DNA of 15,021 nt, from contig JBDSLH010000040.1 of assembly GCA_039916485.1 (NCBI GenBank), positions 1-15,021 on the forward strand, written 5' to 3'. The stretch comes from JAPUDQ01 sp039916485. GTDB taxonomy: Bacteria > Patescibacteriota > Saccharimonadia > Saccharimonadales > Saccharimonadaceae. This document shows, piece after piece, positions 1 to 5,439 of this stretch. The notes under the pieces were generated by a model. The model did not search any database, was not told where the DNA came from, and worked only from the letters and a program-made list of their open reading frames with translations. Position 1 is the stretch's first letter. Each line of letters starts with the position of its first letter. The translations under genes and the position numbers were made by a program.

Positions 1-1547
1 GCTTTGAATAGTACTATTTTGACATAGGTTTCAATATTTTTCAACTCATCAGGGGTCGGAGATGGAAATGGTTTACCGCGATTTTCCAGTAAATAGGAGA
101 GTAATGCCTGCCGTAAGTCACCACTCACCGCCTCTGGAGTCAAGTGTCGCAGTGTGTCGTGCACGCTAGGATCGAGGATTGCTAGCCCTAACAGATAATC
201 TTGATGAACTTCTGGATCGTGGCCGGTGCTTTGCGCAACGTGCACCGGTTTGAGACGATGAACTGGCTGCGGGAGCGCAACGCTTAGTTTACTTTCAAGC
301 GCTTTCATAGAGCTACCAGTCACCTCGGCAACTCGTCTCAGATAATGTTCTTGTTCAACGGTATCTTTTAGTCGTCGGATAATAGCTAGGGCTTGCGTAC
401 TTAGCTCTCGTTTCCCAGCAGCAGTAGTAATATCATACCGCTCGGTGTACTGGTCGATGATCCATTCGATTGCCGGCTGATGATTGTCGATGACTTCCTG
501 CCACAACCGGACGTCTTTACGAATCAACTCGTCTGGGTCTTTAAAGTCGCTCGGGAGTGTAATGACGCTGAGTTCGACACCGACGGCCTCAGCAATCGGT
601 ATTGCTCGCTCGGTTGCGGCAATCCCCGCCTTGTCGCCATCAAAACAGAGTCGCACATGTTTACTAAGCCGAGAAAGCGACTTGATGTGGTGTTCGGTCA
701 TCGCTGTACCGGCTGTAGCGACAACCTGTTTCACCCCAACTTGGTGGCTCATGATTACGTCCAGATTACCTTCGACAAGTACCGCATAATCGTTCACTCT
801 GATCGCTTCTTTTGCTTGGTATAGCCCAAATACATTTCGACTTTTATCATACAAAAGTGTTTGCGGAGTGTTTAGGTACTTAGGTGCATTTTTGACGTCG
901 GCTAGCAGCCGACCAGTAAAGCCTACTATCTGACCTTGATTGTCGCTCAGCGGTACAGCCAGCCGCCCACGCAGCAAGTCATTTCCTCTCTGACCGACGA
1001 GACCGGCATCTTTTAGCACCGTATAATCTATCTTCTTGCCTTCTAAAAATTGACGCAATGACGAACCATCTTCTGGGGCATAGCCCAGACGAAAATCAAG
1101 CACTGACTGTTTGTTCAGGCCACGCACGATGTTTGTGTAATGTATTGCCGATGAGTCTTTGATCAGTTGCCGCTGGTAAAATGTTGCCGCCATATCATTC
1201 ACCGCGACAAGTCGACGTTTTTTGTCACTGATACCCGGCTGCGAGGCTTTTGTTTCATAGAGGCTAAGATCAATATTTGCTTTTCGCGCCAACAGCTCTA
1301 AAGTTTGTCGAAAATCGAGGCCTTCGACTTCCATCACGAAGGAAAATATATCACCGCCTTTGTTGCTGCTAAAATCATGCCATATTTGCTTTTCTGGACT
1401 GACGAAAAAGCTTGGCGTACGCTCTTGGCTAAATGGGCTAATCCCCTTCCAGCTACGGCCCGCGCGCTTTAGTGGCACATATTCACCGATCACGTCTTCA
1501 ATAGCAAGACGGTTACGCACTTCCTCCTTAGCGTCATCCGATATCAT
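1..1547 (-). CDS. dnaG: DNA primase DnaG, 3' end outside window
   Basis: This enzyme makes the RNA primers for DNA replication. About 515 codons are visible and the C-terminal helicase-binding part runs off the left edge. The N-terminal CHC2 domain fold is recognisable (residues about 30-72, with TPSFFVSPEKQIWHDF), but all four positions that normally bind zinc are replaced. By alignment with E. coli C40, H43, C61 and C64 they are S37, S40, D58 and S61. The catalytic TOPRIM domain looks intact, with VEGNLDVI containing E259 and the acidic FDGDKAG motif with D303 and D305. I start at the ATG at 1547 because it is the first ATG in frame and lies six bases after a TATGAT -10 box; there is no clear Shine-Dalgarno. 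The gene is divergent from the membrane protein at 1707. Family identity is very secure; loss of zinc binding is read directly from the sequence. Confidence 0.95.
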   Translation of the reverse strand, partial: MISDDAKEEVRNRLAIEDVIGEYVPLKRAGRSWKGISPFSQERTPSFFVSPEKQIWHDFSSNKGGDIFSFVMEVEGLDFRQTLELLARKANIDLSLYETKASQPGISDKKRRLVAVNDMAATFYQRQLIKDSSAIHYTNIVRGLNKQSVLDFRLGYAPEDGSSLRQFLEGKKIDYTVLKDAGLVGQRGNDLLRGRLAVPLSDNQGQIVGFTGRLLADVKNAPKYLNTPQTLLYDKSRNVFGLYQAKEAIRVNDYAVLVEGNLDVIMSHQVGVKQVVATAGTAMTEHHIKSLSRLSKHVRLCFDGDKAGIAATERAIPIAEAVGVELSVITLPSDFKDPDELIRKDVRLWQEVIDNHQPAIEWIIDQYTERYDITTAAGKRELSTQALAIIRRLKDTVEQEHYLRRVAEVTGSSMKALESKLSVALPQPVHRLKPVHVAQSTGHDPEVHQDYLLGLAILDPSVHDTLRHLTPEAVSGDLRQALLSYLLENRGKPFPSPTPDELKNIETYVKIVLFK

Positions 1548-1553
1548 GCTTCT

Positions 1554-1559
1554 ATCATA
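1554..1559 (-). promoter_or_regulatory. -10 box of dnaG, leaderless type
   Basis: The minus strand reads TATGAT here, followed by six bases and then the dnaG ATG. Transcription would begin at or next to the start codon. No convincing -35 hexamer is visible, so this is a moderate call supported mainly by the same arrangement at other genes in the window. Confidence 0.5.
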
Positions 1560-1663
1560 CAGTAGTAAAATGCTTACGTGAGCTGCGTACAGTTCACGAG
1601 GCGACAGCCGAACTTTAGAGATAGGGAGTTAGTTTGTTCGAATGTACTTCGGCAAATGAACGG

Positions 1664-1679
1664 GAAAGACTAGTCTTTC
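1664..1679. promoter_or_regulatory. 16-bp perfect palindrome, probable operator
   Basis: GAAAGACTAGTCTTTC is its own reverse complement over all 16 bases. It overlaps the position expected for the -35 region of the gene at 1707, whose candidate -10 begins at 1695. A dimeric repressor or activator bound here would control that gene and possibly dnaG, which is divergent. The palindrome is directly seen; the operator role is inferred. Confidence 0.45.
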
Positions 1680-1691
1680 TCTTATCGGTCG

Positions 1692-1700
1692 TGCTTAAAT
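1692..1700 (+). promoter_or_regulatory. Extended -10 of the membrane protein at 1707
   Basis: TGCTTAAAT is an extended -10 element ending six bases before the ATG at 1707, so the transcript would be leaderless or nearly so. No Shine-Dalgarno sequence is present. Confidence 0.45.
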
Positions 1701-1706
1701 AGTCAC

Positions 1707-2276
1707 ATGCAACCACAATTTATCTCACCTGTCGCAAATCGGAAACAGTCACGAAGCAAACTACCTATCATCGCCGCCATTGTCGGTGTGCTCGTGGTGA
1801 TTGGTGGTGGTATCGCTATACTTGTCATCTCTAATTCCAACAACCCTGTACCTGACATGGACCGACTAAACACACGGATGAACGCTGTATCCAGCTACGT
1901 AGCAGAAGGGCGTAAAAGCGCTCGATCTGCGGATGTTGTCAAGATAACGAGCGACGCGAGCATCTTGTTGACTGGAGATACTGCAACCCTTAAAAAAGTT
2001 ACTAGCACTGCTGGTGCACAAGGTAAATCAAAGGACGTTATTGCTTCTGAAAAACGGCGTGGGGATGCAATTCTTAAAGACCTCAAAAGCGCCTCCGTTG
2101 ATGGACGATTTGACCGAGAATATGTCTCGACGCTCAAAGAAGAGTTAAGCGATACTCAAGACTTGTTACTCAAAGTAAACGAAGCATCCTCAAAAGCTGC
2201 CGTCAAAACAGCAACAATGAACGTCAACGATCACATTGATACTATCCTCGTTGCACTCGGCAAACTCTCGCTCTAA
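1707..2276 (+). CDS. Membrane-anchored helical protein, unknown function
   Basis: I do not recognise a family. The 189-residue protein has a basic N-terminus (residues 11-18, RNRKQSRSK-like), one strong membrane segment at about residues 19-42 rich in Ile, Val and Gly, and then a hydrophilic domain of about 145 residues that is probably mostly helical and, by the positive-inside rule, outside the membrane. The domain has no cysteine and no enzyme motif that I can see; it is rich in Ala, Lys, Asp and Ser, as in coiled or bundle-forming extracytoplasmic domains. The ATG at 1707 is favoured by the -10 element six bases upstream. The gene converges on the YjbR gene and their stop codons overlap (TAA at 2274-2276 against TAG on the other strand at 2275-2273). 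A surface or envelope role is a guess. Confidence 0.8.
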   Translation: MQPQFISPVANRKQSRSKLPIIAAIVGVLVVIGGGIAILVISNSNNPVPDMDRLNTRMNAVSSYVAEGRKSARSADVVKITSDASILLTGDTATLKKVTSTAGAQGKSKDVIASEKRRGDAILKDLKSASVDGRFDREYVSTLKEELSDTQDLLLKVNEASSKAAVKTATMNVNDHIDTILVALGKLSL

Positions 2277-2602
2277 GCATTCGCCAGCTCATAGCTGTGA
2301 CGGATTAGATCACGAAGCTCATCATCAGGTACCTGCCCCGTGCACAAGATCGTGTTCCAATGCTTTTTGTTGAGATGATAGCCTGGGACAACCGTTTCGT
2401 ATTTTTCTCTGAGTAGTTCAGCAAGCTGCGGATCACATTTGAGACTCAGCTTTATCGGATCGCTGCCCTCTGCAATTAGTGCAAACATTTTACCCTCAAA
2501 TGAACCAATCTTATAGACAGCAGTTGATTCGCCAAATGGATAATCAAGTACTACCTCAGGGAGGCTGGTGATCGCTTCAGTAATTTCTGCAAGTGACATC
2601 AT
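2273..2602 (-). CDS. MmcQ/YjbR family protein
   Basis: A 109-residue protein of the MmcQ/YjbR family, small proteins with a CyaY-like fold that have been proposed to bind DNA; their cellular role is not settled. Typical features are the early SLPEVVLDYPFGESTAVYKI stretch, a middle segment KMFALIAEG, the phrase IKLSLKCDP, and the late motif GYHLNKKHWNTI (about residues 75-86), which is the most recognisable part. Two ATG codons occur in tandem (2602 and 2599); either could be used. A TATAGT -10 at 2612-2617 lies nine bases upstream of the first, and there is no Shine-Dalgarno. It is downstream of the PLP enzyme on the same strand but probably has its own promoter. The family call is firm, the function unknown. 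Confidence 0.88.
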   Translation of the reverse strand: MMSLAEITEAITSLPEVVLDYPFGESTAVYKIGSFEGKMFALIAEGSDPIKLSLKCDPQLAELLREKYETVVPGYHLNKKHWNTILCTGQVPDDELRDLIRHSYELANA

Positions 2603-2611
2603 AGACTAGCT

Positions 2612-2617
2612 ACTATA
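2612..2617 (-). promoter_or_regulatory. -10 box of the YjbR gene
   Basis: TATAGT on the minus strand, nine bases before the tandem ATG codons, with a weak -35-like TGGAAA 17 bases further upstream (2635-2640). It suggests expression independent of the PLP enzyme gene. Confidence 0.45.
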
Positions 2618-2641
2618 ACGATTTGAACACATATTTTCCAG

Positions 2642-3697
2642 TTATGCGGCTGTACCACGGAGTTGATAGCCGCTCGCGACACGTAATATTGATCCACCAG
2701 GTGATACGTTAGCAGCTCGGTATCGTGCATAGAGAGTATCCAATTTGGTGTGATCTGCATTTGATCCTGTTATAAGCGTCGCGATAGAACCATGCAGCGA
2801 ATCAAAATATTTGTGTGCAGCTGCTGCCCCTAGTAGTGCAGTGGCCTCAGGATAATCAAAATTCGCTGCCCCTCCCATTGCCTCGTGGCCTTCACTACGG
2901 ACACTGTCTTCGAGCCCGATCATGGCACCCACATCAGCGGGATCAACGAGTAGCAGCCCTCCCCATAAATCCGGATTATCAGCGATCACACTTTTGGCTG
3001 CGTAACTGAGTTCTGCAACATGCGCACCTTCGCACAGCTCTCTTTCTGAGCTCATTTTTACTCCATAGACTTTCGTGTTGAAACCTGCCTGTTTTATAGC
3101 TTCTATACAACCGAGCGCAAGTCCGCCATATCCAGCAGGTACTAGTAAATGATCTATCCCTGGCTCACGCGTTACAAGCTCATGCGCCACCGTGCCTTGA
3201 CCATACCCGACGAGTAGATCTGAGGGCTTAAGCATAGGTGCGGTATGCTCTTTTGCATACGCTGCAGCTTCGGTATGTGCGTCTTCAATGTCACCGTCAA
3301 CTCGTACGATCTCCACTCTGCCCTCTCCAATTGCCAACGTATTTTTTACCTTTACTTCCGGCGTGTACGATGGAACATATACACGACCCCGCATCCCAGT
3401 CACCAAAGCACCGAGCGCAAACCCTGCCGCGTGGTTGCCTGCACTAAATGCAACTGCACGCTCATAGCCTCTCCGATGGAACTCCAACATTCCTGTCAAT
3501 GCACCACGCTCTTTAAATGATCCGCTGGGCAGGTCTGTTGCAAAGCCCGCTTTGAGTGGTCTACCATCTGGTAAATAACTATGCACACCAACACTAATTG
3601 GCCGACTATATGGCTGTATTTCCTGCCAAATCTGCTCTATTGATCGGTCTTTAGAATGCATTGCTTGCTGTCTGACTTCACGGCTGAATTGTTTCAT
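2642..3697 (-). CDS. Threonine dehydratase-like PLP enzyme (fold type II)
   Basis: A pyridoxal-phosphate enzyme of the serine/threonine dehydratase group, 351 residues. Threonine dehydratase converts threonine to 2-oxobutyrate and ammonia in the cytoplasm, the first step toward isoleucine. Visible signatures are the cofactor lysine K62 in SGSFKERGA, the substrate loop SAGNHAAG at about 85-92, and the glycine-rich phosphate-binding loop PAGYGGLALG at about 187-196. There is no C-terminal ACT-like regulatory domain, so it resembles the short catabolic form in length. I choose the ATG at 3697, which has GAGG nine bases upstream, rather than the in-frame TTG at 3712. It is preceded by a terminator and an Ile/Thr-rich leader peptide (separate entries), which suggests control by isoleucine or threonine supply and favours threonine as substrate. 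Serine dehydratase or a related lyase cannot be excluded. Confidence 0.85.
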   Translation of the reverse strand: MKQFSREVRQQAMHSKDRSIEQIWQEIQPYSRPISVGVHSYLPDGRPLKAGFATDLPSGSFKERGALTGMLEFHRRGYERAVAFSAGNHAAGFALGALVTGMRGRVYVPSYTPEVKVKNTLAIGEGRVEIVRVDGDIEDAHTEAAAYAKEHTAPMLKPSDLLVGYGQGTVAHELVTREPGIDHLLVPAGYGGLALGCIEAIKQAGFNTKVYGVKMSSERELCEGAHVAELSYAAKSVIADNPDLWGGLLLVDPADVGAMIGLEDSVRSEGHEAMGGAANFDYPEATALLGAAAAHKYFDSLHGSIATLITGSNADHTKLDTLYARYRAANVSPGGSILRVASGYQLRGTAA

Positions 3698-3710
3698 AGC
3701 TTCTATCCTC

Positions 3711-3736
3711 AATTAAAAATCCCGGCTGCTGCCGGG
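3711..3736 (-). terminator. Intrinsic terminator used as attenuator of the PLP enzyme gene
   Basis: On the minus strand CCCGGC-AGCA-GCCGGG forms a six-GC-pair stem with a four-base loop (3736-3721), followed by ATTTTTAATT. The enzyme's GAGG Shine-Dalgarno begins immediately after the T tract. A promoter and a leader peptide lie upstream, so this is better read as an attenuator than as a plain terminator of the kinase gene, though it would also stop read-through from the kinase. Confidence 0.8.
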
Positions 3737-3775
3737 TTGATGTTTGTTGTGTTCGAGTAACTACAAAATACCGGC
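3731..3775 (-). promoter_or_regulatory. Antiterminator and protector segments of the attenuator
   Basis: The leader RNA contains GCCGG (3775-3771), which can pair with CCGGC (3735-3731), the 5' arm of the terminator. This five-GC-pair antiterminator is mutually exclusive with the terminator. The same GCCGG can instead be sequestered in a small upstream hairpin (UCGG-CAAG-CCGG). It sits just before the leader peptide's stop codon, so a ribosome finishing the peptide would cover it, while a ribosome stalled on the Ile codons would leave it free. Pairings are seen in the sequence; the switching is inferred. Confidence 0.65.
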
Positions 3776-3823
3776 TTGCCGAGTGGTTCCGATAATAATA
3801 ATGTTGTTACTGCGTAAATGCAT
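3761..3823 (-). CDS. Ile/Thr-rich leader peptide for attenuation
   Basis: A 20-codon open frame, MHLRSNNIIIIGTTRQAGIL, ending in TAG. Codons 8-11 (3802-3791) are ATT ATT ATT ATC, four isoleucines in a row, and two threonine codons follow after one glycine. This matches the design of leader peptides that sense charged tRNA-Ile and tRNA-Thr in front of branched-chain and threonine operons. It precedes an overlapping antiterminator/terminator pair and a threonine dehydratase-like gene. The ATG lies six bases after a TATAGT -10, so the message appears leaderless. The frame is too short for statistical support by itself; the case rests on its codon content, position and geometry relative to the hairpins. 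Confidence 0.7.
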   Translation of the reverse strand: MHLRSNNIIIIGTTRQAGIL

Positions 3824-3829
3824 ACACTC

Positions 3830-3858
3830 ACTATACGCCCACACCATGATAAGAGCAA
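3830..3858 (-). promoter_or_regulatory. Promoter of the leader peptide and PLP enzyme
   Basis: The minus strand carries TTGCTC (3858-3853), a 17-base spacer and TATAGT (3835-3830). The -35 lies directly behind the kinase stop codon. Transcription would start at about 3823, the first base of the leader peptide ATG. Confidence 0.6.
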
Positions 3859-4314
3859 CTACAATTCGGTAACTGTTATTTTTGTAGCTCGATCGGCGAT
3901 ATACCGAACAAGTTCTTTCTCAATTGTAACTCTATCGTTTCTGTTTCGTTTTTCAATATTTTCAATACTTGTGTCAATCTTAACCGGCAGATATACAAAT
4001 TTAAGATCAATGTTCGGCATTCTATTTAATACAGCGACTAACAAAGAGTTGCGATGGCGTGCAATATAAAAAATTATATCTGCCACAATAACCTCTGGAT
4101 TATTCTTTAGATCAGTAATTAATTGCTCAAAGCGTTCATTTTTGACTGGATCTTTATTCCTGTCAACGTCTTCAACAGTATCAATGCGCTCGTTATGTTG
4201 TGTCGCATAATAGTCATCATATATTGGGCCAGTAAAACCTTGAGTTTTTAAGGACTCGATATAGGTAGTCTTGCCAGACCCAGGTAAACCTGAAAGTATG
4301 ATCAACTTGCTCAT
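3859..4314 (-). CDS. P-loop kinase of the AAA_33/zeta-like type
   Basis: A 151-residue nucleoside-triphosphate-binding protein. Residues 4-17 read LIILSGLPGSGKTT, a clear Walker A loop (GLPGSGKT, K15). It is followed by YDDYYATQ, an acidic segment as seen in small-molecule kinases, and a basic lid-like stretch RNRNDR at about residues 122-127. It resembles small P-loop kinases that phosphorylate nucleosides, sugars, polynucleotide ends or peptidoglycan precursors; the substrate cannot be told. Its ATG overlaps the orn stop codon in an ATGA arrangement, so it is translationally coupled to orn, and it has no Shine-Dalgarno of its own. The DNA is unusually AT-rich: 39 of 120 bases are G or C at 3961-4080, while one 60-base stretch of orn is half G+C. 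Recent acquisition is possible. A pairing with orn in RNA or oligonucleotide metabolism is a guess. Confidence 0.85.
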   Translation of the reverse strand: MSKLIILSGLPGSGKTTYIESLKTQGFTGPIYDDYYATQHNERIDTVEDVDRNKDPVKNERFEQLITDLKNNPEVIVADIIFYIARHRNSLLVAVLNRMPNIDLKFVYLPVKIDTSIENIEKRNRNDRVTIEKELVRYIADRATKITVTEL

Positions 4315-4844
4315 ACTTTAAATTTCGCCAAATAATACTGCAATTCTTCGATGCTACCCTGGATATCTTCGAGCGCACGGTGTGTCTCGGGTTTTGCGAA
4401 TTTCTTACGGTATTTGCCCTCAAATACAACTTTCCAGGCAGATACATCAAGCATCCGATAGTGAAGTCGCTTACTGAGCCGTGGCCATTCGTTATCGATA
4501 AATTTTCGATCTTGGTGGACGGAGTTTCCACCGAGTAAAACAGGTTTGTCATCCGCAAAGTGTTTATCGATAAATTCTATGAGCTCATTTTCGACAGTTC
4601 TGCCATTTTGACCAGTTTCGTTTTGTGCCATGAGCGCATCACGCACTGAGCTGTATGACTCCCAGAATTCCCCAACCATACGTTGCTTCATGAGATTTGG
4701 TCCGACTTTTTTGACTGCAGTGTAGCGAGCTATCTCCGTAAAATCCCAATCCGTAGCTATTACCGCGACTTCTAAAATCCGGTCTTCAACAGGATCGAGA
4801 CCGGTCATTTCGAGATCCATCCACAGTATTTTTGCTACCTTCAT
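4311..4844 (-). CDS. orn: Oligoribonuclease
   Basis: A 3'-5' exoribonuclease of the DEDDh family that degrades very short RNAs (2-5 nucleotides) to mononucleotides, including pGpG and other nanoRNAs. Length is 177 residues, close to the usual 180. The catalytic residues are visible: D10 and E12 in WMDLEMTG, D112 in SVHQDRKF, H155 and D160 in THRALEDIQ. The C-terminus matches Orn (IEELQYYLAKFK). I choose the ATG at 4844, which follows an extended -10 (TGGTATAAT) by eight bases; an in-frame TTG three codons upstream overlaps that -10 box and is unlikely. It is the first gene of a two-gene unit with the kinase at 3859, overlapping it by four bases. Confidence 0.95.
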   Translation of the reverse strand: MKVAKILWMDLEMTGLDPVEDRILEVAVIATDWDFTEIARYTAVKKVGPNLMKQRMVGEFWESYSSVRDALMAQNETGQNGRTVENELIEFIDKHFADDKPVLLGGNSVHQDRKFIDNEWPRLSKRLHYRMLDVSAWKVVFEGKYRKKFAKPETHRALEDIQGSIEELQYYLAKFKV

Positions 4845-4852
4845 TGTCGACA

Positions 4853-4861
4853 ATTATACCA
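4853..4861 (-). promoter_or_regulatory. Extended -10 of orn, leaderless type
   Basis: TGGTATAAT on the minus strand is a consensus -10 with a TG extension, eight bases before the orn ATG. It decides the start codon and implies a leaderless message. Confidence 0.65.
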
Positions 4862-4871
4862 CGAAATATGC

Positions 4872-4907
4872 TTGACTTTGACATTTCTTAGAATTATGAT
4901 GTATATA
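4872..4907 (+). promoter_or_regulatory. Two overlapping strong promoters for the orphan gene at 4965
   Basis: TTGACT (4872-4877), 17 bases, TATGAT (4895-4900), interleaved with TTGACA (4878-4883), 18 bases, TATATA (4902-4907). Both are close to the sigma-70 consensus. They predict a leader of roughly 50 bases before the ATG, unlike the leaderless genes around it, and are divergent from the orn promoter. Confidence 0.7.
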
Positions 4908-4964
4908 TCCACGGGACGAACTGACATCTGTTAGGAATCGAAGTGGTGTACAGGCCAGGAGTTC

Positions 4965-5342
4965 ATGTTGAACAACCGTCGTATTTACACACACGGCAGA
5001 CACGCACGAACTGCTTACCAGGACGCGCCGGCAGCGCAGAGGATCCCCAAGAGAACTCCGAATCCCTACCCTCGCCAAGTGCGAGCGTTCGACAGCAGAG
5101 TGCAAGACGCACGGAGATGGATTCTGAACACCATCAAGGATTTCTTCAACGGTGCGTTCTATGCGCCTTCCGAGGGGATCGCCTTCAAGATCCTGAACAA
5201 AGAGGTGCGCCCGCGCAACACCAGACTGGGACGCGGCGAGGATCGCTTCAGAGTGATCTCGAAAGCGTTCCTCGAACTGATTGATGACGGTCTCATCATC
5301 TACATCAAGGATCGCGCCACTTACGTGATGGCGACCGCCTGA
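4965..5342 (+). CDS. GC-rich orphan protein, possible winged-helix domain
   Basis: I do not recognise a family. The 125-residue protein is basic, with an Arg-, Pro- and Tyr-rich disordered-looking first 45 residues and an ordered C-terminal part. From about residue 47 it runs as helix (VQDARRWILNTIKDFF), helix (EGIAFKILNKEV), basic turn (RPRNTRLGRGEDR), helix (FRVISKAFLELIDDG) and two short strands (LIIYIKD, RATYVMA), a pattern that could be a small winged-helix nucleic-acid-binding fold. AGGAG precedes the ATG by only three bases; the next codon, TTG at 4968, would have better spacing. Codons are strongly G/C-ending and the first 120 bases from 4981 are 60% G+C, well above the neighbours, suggesting transfer or unusually high expression. 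Tandem strong promoters precede it and a large inverted repeat follows its stop. Confidence 0.75.
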   Translation: MLNNRRIYTHGRHARTAYQDAPAAQRIPKRTPNPYPRQVRAFDSRVQDARRWILNTIKDFFNGAFYAPSEGIAFKILNKEVRPRNTRLGRGEDRFRVISKAFLELIDDGLIIYIKDRATYVMATA

Positions 5343-5348
5343 ACTTCC

Positions 5349-5424
5349 GGTAAGCGAAGTGAGATAACAGTACGATGAGCGCCGCATAGGATAACGCTCT
5401 CCGTGACAACTCACTTCGCTTACC
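5349..5424. repeat. 15-bp perfect inverted repeat with nested hairpin
   Basis: GGTAAGCGAAGTGAG (5349-5363) is repeated inverted at 5410-5424, with a 46-base loop that itself contains a GAGCG/CGCTC pair (5377-5381 and 5395-5399). It fills the gap between the stop of the orphan gene (5342) and the end of gdh (5440). There is no T tract on either side, so it is not an ordinary intrinsic terminator. It may be an RNA-stabilising 3' structure, a convergent terminator of another kind, or an end of a mobile cassette. Confidence 0.7.
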
Positions 5425-5439
5425 CGGCGAAACTCTGAC

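Noticed and set aside
3698..3712. TTG start giving MRIEA before the PLP enzyme
   Set aside because: The TTG overlaps the GAGG Shine-Dalgarno that serves the ATG at 3697.
3711..3858. T-box or metabolite riboswitch instead of a leader-peptide attenuator
   Set aside because: I see no T-box sequence (AGGGTGG-type bulge) or known aptamer core, the leader is short, and the Ile/Thr coding run explains the arrangement better.
4845..4853. TTG start three codons upstream in orn
   Set aside because: It overlaps the last base of the TATAAT box and would lie at or upstream of the transcription start.
4854..5414. Long open frame on the minus strand (186 codons) opposite the orphan gene
   Set aside because: It covers the promoter region and inverted repeat and has no start signals; the plus-strand frame has consensus promoters, AGGAG, G/C-ending codons and a more plausible protein. 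The minus frame is best explained as a shadow of the GC-rich coding strand.
5349..5424. Integron attC site
   Set aside because: The inverted repeat is perfect and lacks the GTTRRRY/RYYYAAC core sites and the unpaired extra bases of attC elements; no integrase or second cassette is in the window.
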